A stretch of DNA of 43,314 nt from Acidomonas methanolica. GTDB taxonomy: Bacteria; Pseudomonadota; Alphaproteobacteria; Acetobacterales; Acetobacteraceae. Of this stretch, positions 15,634 through 24,208 are shown piece after piece (the stretch's first letter is position 1; each line of letters begins with the position of its first letter). The DNA lies in contig NZ_SLZN01000022.1 of the NCBI RefSeq assembly GCF_004346035.1, positions 1 to 43,314 of the forward strand. Reading direction: 5' to 3'. A program made the position numbers and the translations under genes. The notes beneath the pieces are model-generated. The model had not been told where the DNA came from. It worked only from the letters and a program-made list of their open reading frames with translations, and did not search any database.

Positions 15634-16701
15634 ATGACCCACTCTCCCGACGCCCCCCTCCCTGCGATCGCGGAATGGACCTCGCTTCTCGACGAACCCG
15701 CGAACGGCATGGTGGAGGCCATCGGCGGCACGCCGCTGATCCGTCTGCGCCGCGCCTCCGAGATCACCGGCTGCGACATCCTCGGCAAGGCGGAGTTCAT
15801 GAATCCCGGCGGATCGGTGAAGGATCGCGCGGCGCTGGCGATCATCACCGACGCGGAGGAGCGCGGCGTGCTGCGACCCGGCGGCACCCCCGGCGGCACC
15901 ATCGTGGAAGGCACGGCAGGGAATACCGGCATCGGGCTGACGCTGGTGGCCAATGCGCGGGGCTATCGCACCGTCATCGTGATGCCCGAGACCCAGAGCC
16001 GGGAAAAGATCGAGTTCCTGCGCATGATCGGCGCCGACCTGCGCCTCGTGCCCGCGAAACCCTTCCGCGATCCGGGCAATTACGTGCATGTGTCGCGCCG
16101 CCTCGCCGAGGAGACGGGCGGCGTCTGGGCGAACCAGTTCGACAACACCGCGAACCGCGAAGGCCATCGCCGTACCACCGCCGCCGAGATCTGGACCCAG
16201 ACGAACGGCGAAATCGACGCCTTCACCTGCTCCTGCGGCACAGGCGGCACGCTCGCCGGCGTGGCGCTGGGGCTGGCCGAGTTGGCGGGCCGGGCCAACC
16301 GTCCCCGCCCGCGCATCGTGCTGGCCGATCCGGAGGGATCGGGACTCTATGGCTGGGTGAAGGAGAACGATCTCTCCGTCACGGGCAGCTCCATCACCGA
16401 AGGAATCGGCCAGTCGCGCGTCACCGGCAATCTCGAAGGCGTCCGGTTCGACGACGCCGAGCGTATCCCGGACGCCGAGGCGCTGGAGGAGATCTTCCAT
16501 CTTCAGGCGCATGAGGGCCTGTCCGTCGGCGGCTCGGCGGGAATCAACATCGCCGCCGCGATCCGCGTGGCGCGCAAGCTCGGGCCGGGCCACCGGATCG
16601 TCACGATCCTGTGCGACGGCGGCGCGCGCTATCAGTCCAAGCTCTTCAATCCGGATTTCCTGCGCGCGCGCAACCTGCCCGTCCCGCCCTGGCTGGCATG
16701 A
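15634..16701 (+). CDS. cysK: Cysteine synthase A (O-acetylserine sulfhydrylase)
   Basis: A 355-residue fold-type II PLP enzyme making cysteine from O-acetylserine and sulfide. Motifs: AIGGTPLIRL (29-38), NPGGSVKDRAAL with the PLP lysine at 63, EGTAGNTGIGL (92-102), the SCGTGGTLAG phosphate loop and GLSVGGSAGINIAAA near the end. It is somewhat longer than typical CysK (about 310-325) because of N- and C-terminal extensions, and it lacks the CBS domain of cystathionine beta-synthases. AGGAG precedes the ATG at 15634. The frame is open much further upstream but that part is antisense to the rhodanese gene. Confidence 0.93.
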   Translation: MTHSPDAPLPAIAEWTSLLDEPANGMVEAIGGTPLIRLRRASEITGCDILGKAEFMNPGGSVKDRAALAIITDAEERGVLRPGGTPGGTIVEGTAGNTGIGLTLVANARGYRTVIVMPETQSREKIEFLRMIGADLRLVPAKPFRDPGNYVHVSRRLAEETGGVWANQFDNTANREGHRRTTAAEIWTQTNGEIDAFTCSCGTGGTLAGVALGLAELAGRANRPRPRIVLADPEGSGLYGWVKENDLSVTGSSITEGIGQSRVTGNLEGVRFDDAERIPDAEALEEIFHLQAHEGLSVGGSAGINIAAAIRVARKLGPGHRIVTILCDGGARYQSKLFNPDFLRARNLPVPPWLA

Positions 16702-16722
16702 ATTTGGCCATGCATGACGAGT

Positions 16723-16738
16723 TGCAACCAAGTGCAAC
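16723..16738. promoter_or_regulatory. Direct/inverted repeat upstream of the two-component genes
   Basis: TGCAAC occurs at 16723-16728 and 16733-16738, a 10-base period typical of OmpR-family tandem sites. The same bases also give an inverted repeat, GTTGCA (16721-16726) with TGCAAC (16733-16738). It lies about 43 bases before the response-regulator start, so autoregulation is plausible. Confidence 0.45.
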
Positions 16739-16780
16739 ATCCACTGGTCAAGGGTCCTAAAGGGGCCCATTGTTACAATC

Positions 16781-17500
16781 ATGGAGACCATTCCTCATCT
16801 TCTGATCGTCGATGACGACAGGGAAATACGCGAGCTTCTCTCGCGCTTTCTCGAAAAGAACCATTTCCGCGTCACCTCGGCCCGGGACGGGCGCGAGGCG
16901 CGCCGGGCCTGGACGGCGGGGCATTACCAGCTCGTCGTGCTGGACATGATGCTGCCCGGCGAAAGCGGGCTGGATATCGCGCGGTGGCTGCGCAGCCAGG
17001 ACAACGTGCCGATCATCATGCTGACCGCGATGAGCGATGAGACGGACCGTATCATCGGGCTCGAATTCGGCGCGGATGATTACGTCGCCAAGCCCTTCAA
17101 CCCGCGCGAGCTGCTGGCCAGGATTCGGGCCGTGCTGCGCCGGACGGGCGAGGCGACGGAGAAACGGCAGGTGGCCGACATGCGGCTGATCCGTTTCGCG
17201 GGCTGGACACTAGAGCCGAACCGCAGGCGGCTGCTCAATCCGGAAGGAGTCGAGGTGCCGCTGACAGGCGGGGAATACGATCTGCTCGTGGCGCTGCTGG
17301 ACCGGGCCAATCGCGTGCTGACGCGTGACATGCTGCTGGAGTTGCTGCGCGGACGGCAGGCGGGCCCATTCGACCGGGCGATCGACGTGGCCGTCAGCCG
17401 TCTGCGGCGCAAGCTGGACGACGACGGACGCAACGCGCAGGTCATCAAGACGGTGCGCGGCGGCGGCTACGTCCTGGCCACCGAGGTCGAGCGGGTCTGA
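16781..17500 (+). CDS. OmpR-family response regulator
   Basis: A 239-residue protein. The receiver domain (6-120) has the acidic pair at 11-13 (DDD), phospho-acceptor Asp55 in VVLDMMLPG, Thr82 and Lys104 in YVAKPF. A winged-helix DNA-binding domain follows (about 135-235) with VPLTGGEYDLLVALL, VLTRDMLLELL, DRAIDVAVSRLRRKL and IKTVRGGGYVL. The next gene encodes its sensor kinase, 10 bases downstream. The pair is most like OmpR-EnvZ or related Alphaproteobacteria pairs, but the signal and regulon are not visible. No strong ribosome site precedes the ATG. Confidence 0.95.
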   Translation: METIPHLLIVDDDREIRELLSRFLEKNHFRVTSARDGREARRAWTAGHYQLVVLDMMLPGESGLDIARWLRSQDNVPIIMLTAMSDETDRIIGLEFGADDYVAKPFNPRELLARIRAVLRRTGEATEKRQVADMRLIRFAGWTLEPNRRRLLNPEGVEVPLTGGEYDLLVALLDRANRVLTRDMLLELLRGRQAGPFDRAIDVAVSRLRRKLDDDGRNAQVIKTVRGGGYVLATEVERV

Positions 17501-17510
17501 TCCATCGCCG

Positions 17511-18992
17511 ATGGCCTGGCGTCTCTACCCCAACTCCCTGCGCGCCCGCACCGGCCTGCTGCTGATCGTCGGGCTGTGCATCGTTCAGGTGGCGGGACTG
17601 ACGATCCATGCGCTGGACCACCTCGATATCGAACGGCGCATCACCTTGCGCGAGGACGAACATCACGCCTTCGCCATCTATCGCGCGCTCGCCGAACTGC
17701 CACCCGCGGCGCGCGCCGGGGCGATACGATCGCTCAACATCCCTTCCGGATTTTCCGTCACCGTGACGGACAAGCCGGACCACACGCTTCTCGGCCACGA
17801 AGTGCCTATGCCGGCCGTCCTTCCAAGGCTCTTCCGCGTCGCTCCGTTTGGCTCGTTCGGCGGCTCTACTCCAGGTGCGCGCCCTCCGGGCGGCAGGCCG
17901 CCGCCGATGGAAAGGCCGTTCCCCCCGCCGCCCTATCCGCGACGGAACATGGAGCCGTTACCGTCGATCCTGCACAACGCGATGCTGCCCCCGCGCCTCT
18001 ACCCCGCGCGTCTGATCATCGGGCATAATCCGGCGTCACGGCATTGGGTGTTTTCGATCCTCACACCGGACGAAGCCGACTGGGTGATCGTGAAATACAT
18101 CGCCCAACGTCCCAACCCGTTCGACTCACCAACCTTTCTCATCGCATTCGCGCTGATGACGCTGTGTGGCGGCGGGCTGATTCTGTGGGGCACCCAGAGG
18201 CTGATCGCCCCGTTGGGCACGCTGGTCAGTGCCGCGGACGCACTGGGCAAGGACGTCAACGCACCGCCCCTGCCGGAAGGCGGCCCGACGGAATTGCGCC
18301 GCGCCGCCCAGGCCTTCAACACCATGGCGGCGAATGTGCGACGGCTGATCAATGACCGCGTGCTGATGCTGACGGCCATCGGGCATGACCTGCGGACGCC
18401 GATCACGCGCCTGAAACTACGCTCCGAGTTCATCGAGGACGACGAGCTGCGCGACAAGTTCCTCGCCGATCTCGACGAGATGGAAGCGATGGTCGCGGCG
18501 ATGCTGGAATTCGGACGGGACACGGCCAATCGGGAACCGAAGGTCCGGCTCGATCTCTCCGCCCTGCTCTCCACCGTCGCCGACGAGGCGGCGGAAAGCA
18601 TGCCGCATCTGGCCGAACACATCACGCTGGATACGCCGGACCATCCCGTCCTCGTCGCCGCCCGCAGCCTTCCGCTCAAGCGCGCCCTGATGAATCTCGT
18701 CATCAACGCGCTGAAATATGGCGGCAGCGCTCATATCACTCTCCGCACACCGACAGACGACGCCATGACGACCATCGTGATCGAGGATGACGGGCCCGGC
18801 CTGCCGGACAAGGAACTCGAACGGATGTTTGAGCCGTTCGTGCGGGCGGAATCCAGCCGCAATCGCGAGACGGGCGGCACAGGCCTGGGACTGGCCATCG
18901 CCCGCTCGGTCCTGCGCGGCCATGGCGGCGACATCCGGCTGGCCAATCGTCCGTCCGGCGGCCTGCGCGCGGTCGTCACCCTGCCCACCTGA
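17511..18992 (+). CDS. EnvZ-type sensor histidine kinase
   Basis: A 493-residue membrane kinase. Transmembrane helix 1 is at about 13-34, the periplasmic sensor region at 35-206, helix 2 at 207-228 and HAMP at 229-281. The dimerisation domain has phospho-His292 in TAIGHDLRTPITRLKLRSEF (partly quoted). The ATPase domain has the N-box LMNLVINALKYGG, G1 DDGPGLP and G2 GGTGLGLAIARSV. The H-box resembles EnvZ. The periplasmic region contains a Pro/Gly/Arg-rich stretch at about 119-145, unusual for a sensor domain. It follows the response regulator by 10 bases. ATG 17511 is chosen because everything upstream overlaps the regulator. Confidence 0.94.
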   Translation: MAWRLYPNSLRARTGLLLIVGLCIVQVAGLTIHALDHLDIERRITLREDEHHAFAIYRALAELPPAARAGAIRSLNIPSGFSVTVTDKPDHTLLGHEVPMPAVLPRLFRVAPFGSFGGSTPGARPPGGRPPPMERPFPPPPYPRRNMEPLPSILHNAMLPPRLYPARLIIGHNPASRHWVFSILTPDEADWVIVKYIAQRPNPFDSPTFLIAFALMTLCGGGLILWGTQRLIAPLGTLVSAADALGKDVNAPPLPEGGPTELRRAAQAFNTMAANVRRLINDRVLMLTAIGHDLRTPITRLKLRSEFIEDDELRDKFLADLDEMEAMVAAMLEFGRDTANREPKVRLDLSALLSTVADEAAESMPHLAEHITLDTPDHPVLVAARSLPLKRALMNLVINALKYGGSAHITLRTPTDDAMTTIVIEDDGPGLPDKELERMFEPFVRAESSRNRETGGTGLGLAIARSVLRGHGGDIRLANRPSGGLRAVVTLPT

Positions 18993-19130
18993 CGGCCCGG
19001 GTCTCGTTTTCCAACGTCCCACGCCCCGCGTCAGAGCCCCGAAATTCAAACCGGATCACGATGACGGCGCCCCTCCTCTTGCCGCTCCCGTTCCGATCTG
19101 CGATCAGATGAGAGCCTTCCCATCCTGCGG

Positions 19131-19721
19131 GTGATCTCTGCCGTGTTCCTCTCCTTGTATCGCCGGATGATGGCGCTTGCGGCTGCTCGCCATGCGCGGC
19201 TCTGGCTTTTCGCCGTGGCCTTCGCCGAAGCCTCGTTCTTTCCCCTGCCGGTCGATCTGATGCTGGCGCCGATGGTTCTGGCGCGGCGCGACCGGGCCTG
19301 GGAACTCGCGGCGCTCTGCACGGCGGGAAGCGTCGCGGGCGCGCTGGCGGGATGGCTGCTGGGGGCATTCCTGCTCGCTCATGTCGCCCTGCCCATCGTA
19401 CGCTTCTATCATGGCGAGGCGACGCTGACGCTGCTGCAACACCGTTTCGACGAATACGGAGTCGCCATCATCCTGCTGAAGGGTCTGACACCGATTCCCT
19501 TCAAGCTCGTGACCCTGGCCGCCGGCGCGGCGCATTTCGCCCTGCTGCCCTTTCTCGCCGCCTGCGTGGTGACGCGGGGCGCGCGCTTCTTCCTGCTGGC
19601 CGGACTGCTTCGGCATTTCGGCGCGCCGATTCAGACCTTCATCGAGGAACGGCTGACTCTCGTGCTGCTCGGCGTTTTCACGCTGATCATCCTGGGCGTT
19701 CTCGCCGTACGATACATCTGA
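19131..19721 (+). CDS. YqaA-family (DedA/SNARE-associated) inner-membrane protein
   Basis: About 196 residues with four to five hydrophobic segments. The N-terminal FAEASFFPLPVDLMLAPMVLA, in shortened form FAEASFFPLPVD, and the later GLTPIPFKLVTLAAGAA are the re-entrant-loop signatures of the YqaA branch of the VTT/DedA superfamily. Related proteins move polyprenyl-phosphate or phospholipid across the membrane; no substrate is known for this branch. The start is uncertain: GTG at 19131 or GTG at 19140, neither with a clear ribosome site. It stands alone after the kinase gene and ends at a bidirectional hairpin. Confidence 0.88.
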   Translation: MISAVFLSLYRRMMALAAARHARLWLFAVAFAEASFFPLPVDLMLAPMVLARRDRAWELAALCTAGSVAGALAGWLLGAFLLAHVALPIVRFYHGEATLTLLQHRFDEYGVAIILLKGLTPIPFKLVTLAAGAAHFALLPFLAACVVTRGARFFLLAGLLRHFGAPIQTFIEERLTLVLLGVFTLIILGVLAVRYI

Positions 19722-19745
19722 GGAGCCCCCTCACTCTCGGGCTCC
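19722..19745. terminator. Bidirectional hairpin between convergent genes
   Basis: GGAGCCC (19722-19728) and GGGCTCC (19739-19745) are perfect arms with a 10-base loop, directly after the stop of the YqaA gene and before the stop of the convergent aminotransferase. Confidence 0.6.
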
Positions 19746-19766
19746 TTCCGCGCCCCGCTGACGGCC

Positions 19767-20981
19767 TCACCCCGTCGCCGCGCATCCCGCCACGAACTCT
19801 CCGATCCGCCGCACCGCCTCGTCGAGATGCGCGTCTGACGCGGCGAAGGAAAGGCGGACATGCGGGCTCAGCCCGAAGGCCGCCCCCGGCACTACGGCCA
19901 CATGGGCTTCCTCCAGCAACGCCTCGCTGAAATCGAGGTCGGAGCCGATCGGCCGCCCCCCCGCGCTGACCTTGCCGACCAGACCCGCCAGGCCGGGATA
20001 GGCGTAGAACGCCCCGTCCGGCATGGCGCAAGCAAGGCCGGGCATGTCACGCAAGGCGGCGACCACACGGTCGCGCCTCGCCTGGTAGACGTCGCGCATC
20101 GCCGCGACCCGCTCGAACGGACTCCCCAGCGCCGCCGCCGCGCCCGCCTGCGCCAGCGTGCAGACGCCGGAGGTCGCGTTGCTCTGCACCTCCGTCATGG
20201 CGCGGATCAGGGGCAGCGGACCGCCCGCGAAACCGACGCGCCACCCCGTCATGGCATAGGCCTTCGCCATGCCGTTCAGCGTCAGGATACGATCCGCGAG
20301 ATCGGGCGCAACGGCGGCAAGCGAGACATGGGGCCTGCCGCCGAAGGTCAGATGCTCGTAAATCTCGTCCGCCAGGACCCAAATCCGCGGCGCCTCCCGC
20401 AACACCTCTGCCAGCGCCTCAAGATCAGGCCGCTCCATGATCGCGCCGCTGGGGTTGTTGGGGAAATTCAGCACCAGCCATTTCGTGCGCGGCGTGATCG
20501 CGGCGCGCAGCACGTCCGGCCTGAGGCGGAAACCGTCCGCCTCTCGGCACGGCGCCTCCACCGGCACACCGCCCATCATCCGCGCGATCAGCGGATAGCT
20601 CACCCAATAGGGGGCGGGCACGACCACCTCGTCGCCCGGATCGAGCGTCGCCATGAAGGCGTTGAAGATGATCTGCTTGCCGCCATTGGCGACCAGGATC
20701 TGCTCCGGCGCGAAATCCAGCCCGTTCTGCGTGCGGAATTTCGCGATGACGGCGGCTTTCAGCGCGGGCTGACCGCCGACCGGCGGATAGCGCGTGTCGC
20801 CACGCTTTCCTGCCTCATAGGCCGCCTCCACCGCCTCGGGCGGCGACGGAAAATCCGGCTCGCCGAGCGCGAGCGAGATCACATCCGCTCCCGCCGCCTT
20901 CAGCGCCCGTGCCCGCTGCGCGATGGCGATGGTCGCGGGCTGCGGCAACCCTCTCAGCCGCGCGGCCACGGAGAAATCCAT
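19767..20981 (-). CDS. Class-I PLP aminotransferase (AspC-like, second copy)
   Basis: A 404-residue fold-type I aminotransferase. SLALGEPDFPSP (36-47), NFPNNPSGA (172-180) with the PLP-binding Asn, ADEIYEHLTF (204-213) and [20 protein letters not shown] with the Schiff-base Lys240 and substrate-binding Arg248 are present. The family (Igamma) includes aspartate, prephenate and aromatic aminotransferases. Note FPNNPSG and MAKAYAM in place of the SPCNPTG and MSKAYAM of its neighbour, so substrate preference may differ. It starts 5 bases after the stop of the next gene and is clearly its operon partner. Confidence 0.92.
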   Translation of the reverse strand: MDFSVAARLRGLPQPATIAIAQRARALKAAGADVISLALGEPDFPSPPEAVEAAYEAGKRGDTRYPPVGGQPALKAAVIAKFRTQNGLDFAPEQILVANGGKQIIFNAFMATLDPGDEVVVPAPYWVSYPLIARMMGGVPVEAPCREADGFRLRPDVLRAAITPRTKWLVLNFPNNPSGAIMERPDLEALAEVLREAPRIWVLADEIYEHLTFGGRPHVSLAAVAPDLADRILTLNGMAKAYAMTGWRVGFAGGPLPLIRAMTEVQSNATSGVCTLAQAGAAAALGSPFERVAAMRDVYQARRDRVVAALRDMPGLACAMPDGAFYAYPGLAGLVGKVSAGGRPIGSDLDFSEALLEEAHVAVVPGAAFGLSPHVRLSFAASDAHLDEAVRRIGEFVAGCAATG

Positions 20982-20986
20982 CGCGG

Positions 20987-22261
<1,275 letters not shown>

Positions 22262-22314
22262 TTAATCCGGATCGACGGCGAAAAAAAACACCCGGACCCG
22301 ATTTTTCGCGTTCA

Positions 22315-22337
22315 TTTTCTTGCTGGACGCAAGAAAA
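22315..22337 (-). terminator. Hairpin downstream of the small Cys-rich gene
   Basis: TTTTCTTGC (22315-22323) and GCAAGAAAA (22329-22337) form a perfect 9-bp stem with a 5-base loop. On the minus strand it follows the stop of the Cys-rich gene, and TTTTTTTT occurs further on (rc of 22281-22288). It is a probable terminator that separates that gene from the aminotransferases. Confidence 0.55.
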
Positions 22338-22353
22338 CGATACGAGCGCGTCC

Positions 22354-22617
22354 TCAGGCGGCCGCCCCCTTGCCGCGACGCAGGATCTGCCGCAGCAGCG
22401 TCAGAATACCGATCACCGCCAGCGCGTTCTGCACATGCGGACGCAGTTTCTTCGGCCCGAACGTCGCGAGCGCGGTCAGCCCGACCATGCCGGCCTTGCA
22501 CAGCCCGGGCGTACAGAGCTTCGCCGCATAGGGGCAGCCGCATTTCGACGTGGTCGCCGCCTCGGTGGCTTCCGCAACCGGAGCCGGAATTGATGCCTTC
22601 TTCTTGCAGCCGAACAT
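22354..22617 (-). CDS. Small Cys-rich membrane-associated protein, unknown
   Basis: An 87-residue protein with AAAGGAG at good distance from its ATG. Cysteines at 4, 26, 28, 35 and 40 are grouped as KCGCPYAAKLCTPGLCKAG. They are followed by a weakly hydrophobic segment (about 43-55) and a second one (62-75) before a basic tail. The Cys cluster could bind a metal or Fe-S centre, or be oxidised. I do not recognise a family. Codon use matches the neighbours, so it is a resident gene. It lies 57 bases from the TPR gene on the same strand and may share its transcript. Confidence 0.75.
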   Translation of the reverse strand: MFGCKKKASIPAPVAEATEAATTSKCGCPYAAKLCTPGLCKAGMVGLTALATFGPKKLRPHVQNALAVIGILTLLRQILRRGKGAAA

Positions 22618-22674
22618 GGAAGTCTCCTTTGCCTTATAACGACGAAGCGCGGCATGCGGTTGCAGCCGCCATGC

Positions 22675-23319
22675 TCAGGCGGGCTGCCCGTCGCGCAGCA
22701 GAACCAGCTTGCGCCTCAGCGCCGCACCGCCTTGCAGATGCGGGTCAAGCGTCAACGCCTGATCAAGCGCCGCGACCGCCGCGCGGTAATCGTGCCGTTG
22801 CGCCTCGATATCGGCCAGCATCTGCCACGCGACCACATCCCCGGCGTCACCTTGCACCGCCACGCCGAGATCGGCAATCGCATCCTGGAAATCGCCCGCC
22901 GCCGCCCGGATGCGCGCGCGTTCCCGACGCAGGATCGGCTGGTCCGGTTGCAGGACGATGGCATCCGACGCCGCCTGCTCGGCGGCGCGGAAATCATGAT
23001 GGGAGAGAGCCGATTCGGCCTGCGCCCCCAGAAGCCGCACCATGGCCTGCAAATGACTCTGCCGGAGATTTTCCGCTTGTGCCTCGAGCGAACGCGCCTC
23101 CGCCACGCCGGGCGCCTGCTTCAACTCCGCTTCCGCCTTCGCCAGCGGGTCCGGCTTGGGCACGGGCGACGGGGTGGGCTTTGTCGCTGGGGGCTTTGTC
23201 GACGGAGGCGCAACCGCGGGAGGCGCGGCCAGAAGTGGCCCAGACAGCGAAAAAGCCATGCAGACCCCCGCGATGCGGGCCGTCAGACATGGCTTTTTCA
23301 CCGGCCCCCTCATGGGCAT
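22675..23319 (-). CDS. Exported TPR-repeat protein
   Basis: About 214 residues. It has a signal sequence (VKKPCLTARIAGVCMAFSLS, cleaved near LLAAP), a Pro/Lys/Thr-rich linker and then at least two TPR units (SALSHHDFRAAEQAASDAIVLQ in part; GDFQDAIADLGVAVQGD; HDYRAAVAALDQALTLDP). These imply a periplasmic protein-binding role; the partner is unknown. The frame is open up to 23439 but that overlaps L36 and is not protein-like. The ATG at 23319 follows GAGGGG; a second ATG is two codons on at 23313. Confidence 0.8.
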   Translation of the reverse strand: MPMRGPVKKPCLTARIAGVCMAFSLSGPLLAAPPAVAPPSTKPPATKPTPSPVPKPDPLAKAEAELKQAPGVAEARSLEAQAENLRQSHLQAMVRLLGAQAESALSHHDFRAAEQAASDAIVLQPDQPILRRERARIRAAAGDFQDAIADLGVAVQGDAGDVVAWQMLADIEAQRHDYRAAVAALDQALTLDPHLQGGAALRRKLVLLRDGQPA

Positions 23320-23360
23320 GACCCGCCCCTCAGCACTCACGGAGAGGCGGACGCGCCGTC

Positions 23361-23486
23361 TCAGCCCTGGCGGGCCTTCATGCGGGGGTTCTTCTTGTTG
23401 ATGACATACACACGGCCATGACGGCGCACGACGCGGCAATCCTTGTCACGGATCTTCGCGGATTTCAGGCTGTTACGGATCTTCAT
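23361..23486 (-). CDS. rpmJ: 50S ribosomal protein L36
   Basis: A 41-residue basic protein, [20 protein letters not shown] at its start and [17 protein letters not shown] at its end. This is the alphaproteobacterial L36 form. It keeps one Cys (residue 17) and lacks the other zinc ligands of the classic CxxC...C...H form. It belongs to the large subunit near the 23S rRNA. The gene stands on its own, as is usual for this form, which is not in the spc operon. The TPR gene starts 41 bases downstream. Confidence 0.96.
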   Translation of the reverse strand: MKIRNSLKSAKIRDKDCRVVRRHGRVYVINKKNPRMKARQG

Positions 23487-23626
23487 GGTCTTCGCTTCCC
23501 GAGGCAGGCTGGATCGGCACACAGAATGACCGACGCCCGCGCGCCGGCCACCCCGACGGGCCTTACGCCCGCAAGAGGCCGTCCGGATACAGGCCCGGCG
23601 CGCGCCAGTCAATCTGAAAGTACGAT

Positions 23627-23650
23627 CTCCCACGCCGGCTCCCACGCCGG
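23627..23650. repeat. 12-bp perfect tandem duplication
   Basis: CTCCCACGCCGG occurs twice head to tail (23627-23638, 23639-23650) in the 241-base spacer between L36 and the secreted-protein gene. I see no gene in that spacer. It probably holds the two divergent promoters. Confidence 0.7.
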
Positions 23651-23727
23651 GCCCGTTACCGAACATCGCGATTTCGTGGCATTCTTGGGAGTAGGCAATC
23701 CGCCGCCCAGCCGATAATCTGCGCGGC

Positions 23728-24159
23728 ATGTCTGCCAAGCGCCTCATCCCGCCCCTCCTGCTCGCCAGCCTCGTCATTATCCAGCTCGCCCACGCCCCGG
23801 CCGCCCTTGCCCAGTCCGGCGACGATGGTGGAGGGGCGGGCGCGAACGCCCCGGCCAGAGTTCTGAAGCGCGTTCTCGCCGTGCTCCAGGTCGACCCGGC
23901 CGCCGCCAGCGACGCCTGCGTCAGCGCCCTGGAGGAACTGCACAAGACTCAGGGCATCGTCACCAACGACGAAAGTGACAGCAGCAATTCCGCCAAGCAG
24001 GAACTCGCGGTCGCGCGCGACGTGCTCGAATCCGATTATGACGACACGACCGAGATCTGCGGCGCCGATGCCCGCACGCTTTGCCGCACCAAAGGCAACA
24101 CCCTGCCCAAGGCCGCGGCCCCATGCCAGGCACTGCTCCCGGCCGCGCCCTCGCCATAA
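23728..24159 (+). CDS. Small secreted protein with four cysteines, unknown
   Basis: A 143-residue protein with a clear signal peptide ([18 protein letters not shown], cleaved near ALA-QS). The mature chain has an acidic Ser/Asp-rich middle ([11 protein letters not shown] at 80-90) and four cysteines (64, 111, 119, 133) that could form two disulfides in the periplasm. I recognise no domain. It is convergent with the S9 peptidase gene. The ribosome site is weak. Base composition is as for its neighbours. Confidence 0.7.
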   Translation: MSAKRLIPPLLLASLVIIQLAHAPAALAQSGDDGGGAGANAPARVLKRVLAVLQVDPAAASDACVSALEELHKTQGIVTNDESDSSNSAKQELAVARDVLESDYDDTTEICGADARTLCRTKGNTLPKAAAPCQALLPAAPSP

Positions 24160-24208
24160 CCCCGTCTCCGGGCGAGGACGGAGCAGGTCGTGACGCACCT
24201 CCCCGCGA

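Noticed and set aside
16774-16779. TACAAT as a -10 box directly before the response-regulator ATG
   Set aside because: Transcription would start inside the gene and there is no -35 at 16-18 bases; likely chance.
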